A DNA stretch of 5,995 nucleotides from Clostridia bacterium (lineage in GTDB: Bacteria > Bacillota > Clostridia > Oscillospirales > UBA644). Position 1 is the first letter of the stretch. The number at the start of each line of letters is the position of its first letter. The notes below the pieces were generated by a model. It did not search any database. It saw only the letters and a list, made by a program, of their open reading frames with translations, and was not told the DNA's origin. The stretch is from the NCBI GenBank assembly GCA_014872655.1, contig WHHJ01000082.1, positions 1 through 5,995 on the forward strand, written 5' to 3'. This document shows positions 1 to 4,259 of the stretch, in pieces. The translations under genes and the position numbers were made by a program.

Positions 1-396
1 ATTTTAATAGACTTAATCGGAAAAGATAAGTATGATGTTTTTCTAACCATAAAAAAGTATATAGAAGAACACGCTCCTATGGAGCAAATATTTAAAGAAC
101 AAAAAGTCCGAACAAAAAAATGGAAATATGAATGAATGTTTGTTCAAGGCCGTAAGACCTTTTGCGGGTTTTATTTTGCGGATCATTGTTTAGGTTTTAT
201 GCTTATTTTTGGCAAAGAAGAAAGAAATCAAATAGAACAGGTTAGAAAACAATTTTCGAGCCCATTCTTGAAACAGTATGATGAAACGGAAACTTATCAC
301 GACGGAAAATGGCTGATGTTAGAATTAGAAGATCTGTTCTTTTTTGAAGACATTAAAAAATTGTTGATGATAAAAAGCAAACCCAATAAAAAATAA
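1..396 (+). pseudogene. DUF3788-family protein, 5'-truncated by the window edge and interrupted by an in-frame TGA
   Basis: One reading frame runs from base 1 to the TAA at 394-396 and is broken only by a TGA at 133-135. The 44 codons before it and the 86 after it read as one protein. The part before the stop has a helical look (LIGKDKYDV, IKKYIEEH) and ends KKWKYE. The part after it contains GRKTFCGFYF, GFMLIFGKEER, TYHDGKWLM and LLMIK. These fit the N- and C-terminal halves of DUF3788 proteins (about 140 residues, function unknown) as I remember them; no alignment was run. An ATG directly follows the TGA, but no Shine-Dalgarno precedes it and a start there would omit the N-terminal third. 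A nonsense-inactivated gene or a sequencing error is therefore likelier than a new 86-aa gene. TGA recoding is unlikely because two neighbouring genes end in TGA and tryptophan is TGG. The true 5' end lies outside the window. Confidence -1.
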
Positions 397-462
397 CTAC
401 CCATTACAATAAGCTGAATCATGTAAGTTATGGCTATCGTAAAAGGATGGAATGAAAGGTAA

Positions 463-467
463 AAGGG
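463..467 (+). promoter_or_regulatory. Ribosome binding site that sets the start of the 192-aa membrane protein
   Basis: AAGGG lies 8 nt before the ATG at 476. An in-frame ATG at 452 also has an AAAGGA upstream (442-447), but only 4 nt away. The 476 start also places the hydrophobic segment at the very N-terminus after a short basic stretch (MNKNKK), so it is preferred. Confidence -1.
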
Positions 468-475
468 ATCGTAAC

Positions 476-1054
476 ATGAACAAGAATAAGAAAATAGCGA
501 TTGGGATTTTTATTATCGTATTGATGATCATGATCGGGATCGTTGTTGCCTACAAGTTCATAGAAAATCGGGTTACAAATAGAGAAGACCTTAAATTCCA
601 TGTTGAAAATATGCATTCCACCCCTGTTGACACAGCCAATAGCGAAAAAATAATAGAATGGAATGAAATCACCGAAGATGGTATTAATGAGCAGTTATTA
701 TTTGAAAATGTAGATACAGCGTCTTTAGAAAAAATTGCGGCGCTATTACAATCTTTAAGTGCAGAAATTGCCCAAAAGGAACAAGAGGATATAAACTTTT
801 ATTTGAGTGCGGGTTGGTATCAATACGCATTAGACAGCCAACAATTCAACGAAGTGATCCGGATGGGAAATGATGCGATCAAACCATTATATTTCATCCT
901 ATATAAAAGTCCGAACCAAGGATCTTATGAGTATATTTGTGCGATGGCATTATCCCAACTGGTTGCCTTTGATGATGAAACAGATTCTTGGTCTACTTCA
1001 AAAGAATTCTTAGAAAAATTCAATCAAAAAGTTCTTGAGGATCGACAAGGGTAA
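476..1054 (+). CDS. Hypothetical single-pass membrane protein with a HEAT-like C-terminal segment
   Basis: This 192-aa protein is not one I can name. Residues 1-6 are basic (MNKNKK) and residues 7-26 are a strong transmembrane helix rich in Ile, Met and Val. There is no lipobox cysteine, so it is probably an uncleaved signal anchor with the rest outside the membrane. Residues 33-80 are polar, and residues 82-105 are predicted helical. Residues 124-163 (from FNEVIRMGNDAIKPLY to YEYICAMALSQL) have the look of a HEAT-type helical pair: a Gly before a helix, then hydrophobic residues at helical spacing. The ending WSTSKEFLEKFN resembles the tails of small uncharacterised Firmicutes proteins, from memory only. 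The gene is AT-rich, with 79 bp separating it from the broken DUF3788 frame and no clear promoter or terminator. Existence as a gene is likely; function is unknown. The in-frame ATG at 452 is an alternative start. Confidence -1.
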   Translation: MNKNKKIAIGIFIIVLMIMIGIVVAYKFIENRVTNREDLKFHVENMHSTPVDTANSEKIIEWNEITEDGINEQLLFENVDTASLEKIAALLQSLSAEIAQKEQEDINFYLSAGWYQYALDSQQFNEVIRMGNDAIKPLYFILYKSPNQGSYEYICAMALSQLVAFDDETDSWSTSKEFLEKFNQKVLEDRQG

Positions 1055-1060
1055 AAAGGA

Positions 1061-1087
1061 TTCGTCTATCAAATCAATAAAAAATAA
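1061..1087 (+). repeat. 27-bp direct repeat, copy A
   Basis: An exact 27-bp match to 2428-2454, beginning TTCGTCTATCAAATC and ending in an A-rich run (AAAAAATAA). Copy A starts 6 bp after the stop of the hypothetical membrane-protein gene. Start-to-start distance between the copies is 1367 bp, and the GNAT gene lies between them. The sequence diverges immediately after the last base of both copies (TAT versus AATT). Confidence -1.
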
Positions 1088-1149
1088 TATTTGAATTTCT
1101 GCTATCGAAAATTCTAGAACTGTGAAAACCATTGAAAATACAAGATTTT

Positions 1150-1180
1150 TTGACATTATAGTACATATAAAATCAATAAT
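1150..1180 (+). promoter_or_regulatory. Weak candidate promoter upstream of the structured spacer
   Basis: TTGACA at 1150-1155 is a perfect -35 hexamer, and AATAAT at 1175-1180 is one base from the -10 consensus. The 19-bp spacer is longer than usual, so this is tentative. A transcript starting near 1187 would begin at the TTTGGG-G-CCCAAA palindrome (1189-1201) and include the fold at 1294-1375. Confidence -1.
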
Positions 1181-1293
1181 TTTTGGCGTTTGGGGCCCAA
1201 ATGGTGCTCGGATTTCCTATGGTAATATAAAACGATTTGGACAGATATAAGAAAAGCGATATTATAAGAGGGAAAAAACACTCGCTGTTTTCG

Positions 1294-1375
1294 CCCTCGT
1301 GGCTACCACATAAGCAGGAACAGATGCATTTGTCAACGGCAGGTGAAGCCCGTTCATCTCGACCGTTGCCGAGGG
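1294..1375. other. Nested inverted repeats able to form a four-way-junction RNA fold
   Basis: No convincing gene is seen in 1055-1480, but this segment is highly self-complementary. CCCTC (1294-1298) pairs with GAGGG (1371-1375) and closes three hairpins in a row: GTGG-CTA-CCAC (1299-1309); ACAGA-TGCA-TTTGT (1320-1333, one G-T pair); and a two-tier hairpin with outer stem CAACGG/CCGTTG (1334-1339 with 1363-1368) and inner stem GGTGAA/TTCATC (1342-1347 with 1353-1358, one G-T pair) around GCCCG. The stems abut almost without gaps, as in packed RNA junctions. It could be a structured RNA of either strand, a mobile-element end or guide-RNA scaffold relic, or a chance fold. The strand is undecided and I do not recognise a named family. 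Confidence -1.
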
Positions 1376-1434
1376 TATCTGACGCTACTAGTTTATATAA
1401 GCATAGGTAAATGACAGAAAATTTCAAAGATTGG

Positions 1435-1443
1435 TGCTATAAT
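1435..1443 (+). promoter_or_regulatory. Extended -10 promoter of the GNAT gene
   Basis: TGCTATAAT is a perfect -10 hexamer (TATAAT, 1438-1443) with the extended TGn element (1435-1437). No good -35 lies at the right distance: ATGACA at 1411-1416 leaves a 21-bp spacer. Extended -10 promoters can work without one. Transcription would begin near 1450, giving a leader of about 30 nt. The ATG at 1442 lies inside the -10 box, which excludes it as the start codon. Confidence -1.
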
Positions 1444-1466
1444 GCAAACATATAAATTGGAATTTG

Positions 1467-1471
1467 TGGAG
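1467..1471 (+). promoter_or_regulatory. Ribosome binding site that sets the GNAT start at 1481
   Basis: TGGAG ends 9 nt before the ATG at 1481. This supports 1481 over the in-frame ATG at 1442, which has no Shine-Dalgarno and falls within the promoter. Confidence -1.
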
Positions 1472-1480
1472 ATTAGTATT

Positions 1481-1906
1481 ATGATTAGAGAATTTCAGAA
1501 ATCGGATGTAGAAAAACTCGCAGATATATGGTTGGATACCAATTTGAACGCACACAATTTCATTTCTTCGCAATACTGGTTGAGTAATTTTGAAGCGGTG
1601 AAGGAAATGTTTTTACAAGCAGAAATATATATTTTTGAAAAAGAAAATGAAGTGCAGGGATTTATTGGCTTGTACGATAATTATATTGCTGGCATTTTTG
1701 TGCAAAGTCAATTCCAAACGAAAGGAATTGGTAAACAACTGCTAGATTTTGTTAAAGATAGAAAAGAGAAATTATCTTTATGTGTGTATCAGAAAAATAT
1801 AAGAGCTGTAAAATTCTATAAAAGAGAAAATTTTGAAATCAGGTGTGAAAATAAAGATGAAGATACAAGTGAAAAGGAATATCTAATGGTGTGGAGCCGG
1901 AAATAA
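1481..1906 (+). CDS. GNAT-family N-acetyltransferase, YjaB-like
   Basis: This 141-aa cytosolic protein transfers an acetyl group from acetyl-CoA to an amine; the substrate cannot be read from the sequence. It begins MIREFQKSDVEKLADIW, the usual first strand and helix of the fold. FIGLYDNYIAGIFV (residues 61-74) supplies the central strands. QTKGIG at 79-84 is the acetyl-CoA pyrophosphate-binding motif Q/R-x-x-G-x-G/A, followed by helix KQLLDFVKD. NIRAVKFYKRENFEI (106-120) is the typical C-terminal part with Tyr113, a candidate general acid by family analogy. Length is normal for a single-domain GNAT. HNFI near residues 25-28 and the overall layout recall E. coli YjaB and its Firmicutes relatives, from memory. 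The gene is AT-rich, stands alone with its own promoter, and lies between two copies of a 27-bp repeat. The domain call is secure; the subfamily is less so. Confidence -1.
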   Translation: MIREFQKSDVEKLADIWLDTNLNAHNFISSQYWLSNFEAVKEMFLQAEIYIFEKENEVQGFIGLYDNYIAGIFVQSQFQTKGIGKQLLDFVKDRKEKLSLCVYQKNIRAVKFYKRENFEIRCENKDEDTSEKEYLMVWSRK

Positions 1907-2089
1907 AACTTTCAGTTTGCACAAGGATTTTGAATATTCCTAAGAAGCAAAAATCTTTCTTATTTTCGTAGACAAAAACACATGATTTTTACGGAAAGGG
2001 TACCACTTTCCTATACTTGCTCCGGAACTTTTTGCAAAGGAACAAAAATGAAATAACAAACTAAACAGATAGCAACTTACTTTAAAACA

Positions 2090-2244
2090 TTACGCAGTGA
2101 AATGGCATTTTTGTTGGGAAGGATATAAACACCTTGCCTCATCGGTTTTCGTTTCTGTAAAGCCATTTCTTGCATGGCTTATTGAGACCTAATGCGTAAC
2201 ATAAAGGGGCAAAACAAGATTGTTCTAAATTGCCTTTGGAGGCA
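2090..2244. other. Nested inverted repeats, possible structured RNA
   Basis: Stem 1 is TTACGCA (2090-2096) with TGCGTAA (2193-2199). Inside it, stem 2 is GAAATGGC (2099-2106) with GCCATTTC (2162-2169). Inside that, stem 3 joins 2116-2122 to 2132-2138 (GGGAAGG with CCTTGCC, one G-G mismatch). An alternative hairpin AAGCCAT/ATGGCTT (2160-2166 with 2174-2180) competes with stem 2. Just downstream is TGCCT-TTGG-AGGCA (2231-2244). The minus strand also reads for 45 codons from 2283 down to a TGA without a Shine-Dalgarno; it looks incidental. Three nested stems of 6 to 8 bp are unusual for an AT-rich spacer. Confidence -1.
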
Positions 2245-2287
2245 CGTGATAACACTGCCCTATCCCTCTTGTGCATAGCCTTATTTG

Positions 2288-2305
2288 TGGTACTAAAATG
2301 GTACT
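2288..2305 (+). repeat. Short tandem direct repeat TGGTACT, 11-bp period
   Basis: TGGTACT occurs at 2288-2294 and again at 2299-2305, separated by AAAA. The 11-bp period puts both copies on one face of the helix, as for a protein binding two tandem half-sites. I recall similar GGTAC repeats near integrase genes of integrative elements, but cannot verify this, and no integrase lies in the window. Confidence -1.
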
Positions 2306-2427
2306 CAACTCTACAAAACCAACTTATACAACGATATAAAAAGTTATAAGCAAAAATGGAGAAAACGTTGATAATACAGGATTTTTCCTTTCTTCAATAA
2401 ATACTTGCAAGAAGTTATAAGACGATT

Positions 2428-2454
2428 TTCGTCTATCAAATCAATAAAAAATAA
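2428..2454 (+). repeat. 27-bp direct repeat, copy B
   Basis: An exact copy of 1061-1087, ending 10 bp before the tandem regulator-type repeats of the PepSY operon promoter. Its first half forms the right arm of a hairpin (AGACGA/TCGTCT, 2420-2434) absent from copy A. Its end, AAAAAATAA (2446-2454), forms a 9-bp inverted repeat with TTATTTTTT (2457-2465). The A/T-rich end could also act as an UP-type element for the promoter. Confidence -1.
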
Positions 2455-2464
2455 AATTATTTTT

Positions 2465-2507
2465 TGATTTTAATCTGATTTTAATTTTCATCGGTTATCC
2501 TATAACC
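2465..2507 (+). promoter_or_regulatory. Putative response-regulator box and promoter of the PepSY/two-component operon
   Basis: Two head-to-tail 11-bp units, TGATTTTAATC (2465-2475) and TGATTTTAATT (2476-2486), differ only in the last base. Tandem direct repeats with an 11-bp period are what OmpR/PhoB-type dimers bind. They overlap the -35 position for the best -10, TATAAC at 2501-2506, and no good -35 hexamer is present, which is typical of activator-dependent promoters. The -10 lies within GGTTAT-CCT-ATAACC (2493-2507), a perfect 6-bp palindrome that could be a second operator. The likely ligand is the response regulator encoded downstream, giving positive autoregulation; this is inferred. 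Confidence -1.
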
Positions 2508-2534
2508 ATCAAAACAAGGTAAGAGGTGACCAAT

Positions 2535-3503
2535 ATGAAATGGGAATTTTTTAAACAACTCAATGCAAAAGTGATTACCATCGCCGCCGTGATCGGGGTA
2601 GCGGTCATCGGCGGGATCGCAGCGCTGGCGCTGGGCGCGGCGTCCGGAGGCAGTCAGGAGGTTTTGCCGGTCTCGGAAGAACAGGCAAAAGCCGCGGCGT
2701 TTGCCCATGCGGGCGTCAATGAAAATGACATTCTTACACTGACGATCAGCAAAGACCGTGAAAACGGCGTGGAAGTATACGAAATTGATTTTACGACGGC
2801 AGATAAATCCTTTGACTATGATGTAAAGACCAGCGACGGTTCGATTTTAAATTCGTCTTACCGCGTCAACAATGCCGGCACGGAACAACAGCAGCCTTCA
2901 CAGCAAACAACGCCGGATTCCGACAACAATGTAAATCCTTCGACCGATTCCAACACGTCCGCGAATACAACACCGGATACCACCGCTCCGTCCGGATCTG
3001 ATTCTTCTTCCAATACAACCCCGTCCACATCAAATGACGGTCAAACCGGTTCTGCCGTCACCAAACAGCAAGCCAAAGCCATTGCGTTAAAAGACGCCGG
3101 CGTTTCGGAGGCAGATGTTGCGTTTATCCGGGTAGAGGAAGATTGGGATGACGGTAGAGCCGTATACGACGTGGAATTTTATATCAACGGCAAAGAATAC
3201 GACTACGAAATCGAAAAATCCACCGGGAAGATTTTAAGTTTTGATTACGACATGGAAAGCGATATTCCTACGACCAATCCCGGCAACACAGGAAGCAACG
3301 TGATTTCGGAGCAAGAAGCGCGCGATTTAGCATTGGCGCGGGTTCCGGGCGCAACGGCCAGCCATATTCGCATTGAATTTGACAATGACGACGGCCGGCT
3401 GACCTACGAAGGCGAAATCCATTACGAGAACAAAGAATACGAATTTGAAATTGACGCGTCCACGGGCAAATTTATTGAGTGGAGCGTAGACTACGACGAT
3501 TAG
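2535..3503 (+). CDS. Membrane-anchored protein with three PepSY domains
   Basis: The ATG at 2535 is chosen because AGAGGTG (2522-2528) ends 6 nt before it; a GTG at 2526 is in frame but lies inside that ribosome site. Of 322 residues, 1-11 are cytosolic and about 12-37 are an Ala/Val/Ile/Gly-rich transmembrane anchor without a lipobox Cys, so the rest lies outside. PepSY repeats sit at about 44-107 (VSEEQAKAAAFAHAG, then VYEIDFT and FDYDVKTSDGSIL), 174-237 (AVTKQQAKAIALKDAG, YDVEFYINGKEYDYEIE, STGKIL) and 255-318 (VISEQEARDLALARVPG, YEGEIHYENKEYEFEID, STGKFI). A Ser/Thr/Asn/Gln/Pro-rich linker (about 110-173) separates the first from the second. PepSY domains occur in propeptides of secreted proteases and in cell-surface proteins, where they are thought to inhibit proteases or take part in signalling. 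Being first in an operon with a regulator and kinase suggests it is the regulated output, a modulator of the kinase, or both. The domain call is firm; the role is inferred. Confidence -1.
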   Translation: MKWEFFKQLNAKVITIAAVIGVAVIGGIAALALGAASGGSQEVLPVSEEQAKAAAFAHAGVNENDILTLTISKDRENGVEVYEIDFTTADKSFDYDVKTSDGSILNSSYRVNNAGTEQQQPSQQTTPDSDNNVNPSTDSNTSANTTPDTTAPSGSDSSSNTTPSTSNDGQTGSAVTKQQAKAIALKDAGVSEADVAFIRVEEDWDDGRAVYDVEFYINGKEYDYEIEKSTGKILSFDYDMESDIPTTNPGNTGSNVISEQEARDLALARVPGATASHIRIEFDNDDGRLTYEGEIHYENKEYEFEIDASTGKFIEWSVDYDD

Positions 3504-3507
3504 CTTG

Positions 3508-3555
3508 ATTTGCGGGCAACCAACTGCTTTTGACGGCACGCGGCGGCCCGCAAAT
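3508..3555 (+). other. 10-bp intercistronic hairpin between the PepSY and regulator genes
   Basis: ATTTGCGGGC (3508-3517) pairs perfectly with GCCCGCAAAT (3546-3555) around a 28-nt loop. It starts 5 bp after the PepSY stop. No T-tract follows, so it is not a classical terminator; it may protect the upstream mRNA from 3' decay or cause partial termination. The core stem TTTGCGGGC is the same as that of the terminator at 5931-5960. Confidence -1.
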
Positions 3556-3581
3556 GATCCAAGAACAGGGAGGGAAAGCGA

Positions 3582-4259
3582 ATGCGGATTCTCATCGCAG
3601 AAGACGAACGGGATTTGAATCAGCTCATCAAAAAGCGGCTAAAAGAAGCAGACTACAGCGTAGACTCGTGCTATAACGGACAAGAAGTTTTTGATTATCT
3701 GCTGGGTGCGGAATACGACGCATTGATTTTAGACGTGATGATGCCTAAAATGAGCGGTCTTGAAGTGCTGAGCCGGTTACGCCGGGAGAAAAACTCCGTA
3801 CCTGTTCTGTTGCTAACCGCCAAAGACAGTATTGAAGACCGCGTAAAAGGGCTGGATGCCGGTGCGGACGATTATCTGATCAAACCGTTTGCGTTTGAAG
3901 AATTACTGGCCCGGCTGCGGGTTCTGCTGCGCAAACCGACGGCTGAAAAAACGACGGTATTAAAAGTGGCGGATCTTACGTTGCAGTTAGACACCCGCCG
4001 CGTCTTCCGGGGCGATCAGGAAATTGAGCTTTCTTCCAAAGAATATTCCCTGCTGCGTTATATGATGCAGAATGCCGGACTGGTCTTGAGCCGGGATAAA
4101 CTGGAACAGCATGTGTGGGATTACGACTTCTCGGGCGGCTCCAATGTCATCGATGTGTATATCCGATATCTGCGCAAAAAAATCGACGACGGCCATGAAC
4201 AAAAACTGATCCACACCGTCCGCGGACATGGCTATGTACTCCGGGGAGAAGAGTCATGA
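3582..4259 (+). CDS. OmpR/PhoB-family two-component response regulator
   Basis: This 225-aa cytosolic transcription factor has a receiver domain (about 1-117) and a winged-helix DNA-binding domain (about 126-222). In the receiver, Glu7 and Asp8 form the acidic Mg2+ pocket, Asp51 (in LILDVMMP) is the phosphorylation site, Thr79 (LLLTAKD) is the switch residue and Lys101 (IKPF) is the conserved lysine. All are intact. In the C-terminal domain, ELSSKEYSLL (149-158), the recognition helix near SNVIDVYIRYLRKKI (187-201) and the wing TVRGHGYVL (212-220) are typical of the family, as is the full length. The start is supported by AGGGAGGG 7 nt upstream. The gene follows the PepSY gene by 78 bp and its TGA overlaps the ATG of the kinase gene, so the two are translationally coupled. 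Its probable target is the tandem-repeat promoter at 2465-2507. Confidence -1.
   Translation: MRILIAEDERDLNQLIKKRLKEADYSVDSCYNGQEVFDYLLGAEYDALILDVMMPKMSGLEVLSRLRREKNSVPVLLLTAKDSIEDRVKGLDAGADDYLIKPFAFEELLARLRVLLRKPTAEKTTVLKVADLTLQLDTRRVFRGDQEIELSSKEYSLLRYMMQNAGLVLSRDKLEQHVWDYDFSGGSNVIDVYIRYLRKKIDDGHEQKLIHTVRGHGYVLRGEES

Larger units (their letters stand above)
1907..2427. other. Gene-poor AT-rich spacer with several inverted and direct repeats
   Basis: No convincing gene lies between the GNAT stop and repeat copy B. Beyond the nested repeats at 2090-2244, it contains a 6-bp hairpin GGAAAG-GGTACCA-CTTTCC (1993-2011, no T-tract, so not a terminator) and a palindrome TTTGCAAA (2031-2038). It also holds the 10-mer AAGTTATAAG twice (2341-2350 and 2412-2421), and a 6-bp hairpin AGACGA-TTT-TCGTCT (2420-2434) that runs into repeat copy B. 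No strong terminator follows the GNAT gene. The mix suggests a mobile-element relic or a non-coding RNA, but neither is shown. Confidence -1.

Noticed and set aside
133..135. TGA read as an amino acid (recoding)
   Set aside because: TGA terminates two intact genes in this window, tryptophan is encoded by TGG throughout, and no recoding element was seen.
136..396. Separate 86-aa gene starting at the ATG right after the TGA
   Set aside because: No ribosome site precedes it and the upstream frame supplies the missing first part of the same family, so it is treated as the 3' part of one broken gene.
1173..1427. Minus-strand open frame of 84 codons
   Set aside because: It needs a TTG start with no Shine-Dalgarno, runs antisense through the folded segment at 1294-1375, and has a low-complexity hydrophobic tail with no recognisable domain.
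1442..1480. Longer GNAT start at 1442
   Set aside because: The ATG overlaps the -10 hexamer and has no ribosome site; the start at 1481 has TGGAG at the right distance and matches the usual N-terminus.
1993..2011. Hairpin GGAAAG/CTTTCC as terminator of the GNAT gene
   Set aside because: The stem is only 6 bp, lies 87 bp after the stop and is not followed by a T-run.
2526..2534. GTG start for the PepSY gene
   Set aside because: The GTG is part of the AGAGGTG ribosome site that serves the ATG at 2535.
3529..3557. Internal promoter for the regulator gene (TTGACG with AAATGA)
   Set aside because: The -35 is reasonable, but the -10 matches poorly and lies in the arm of the 10-bp hairpin.
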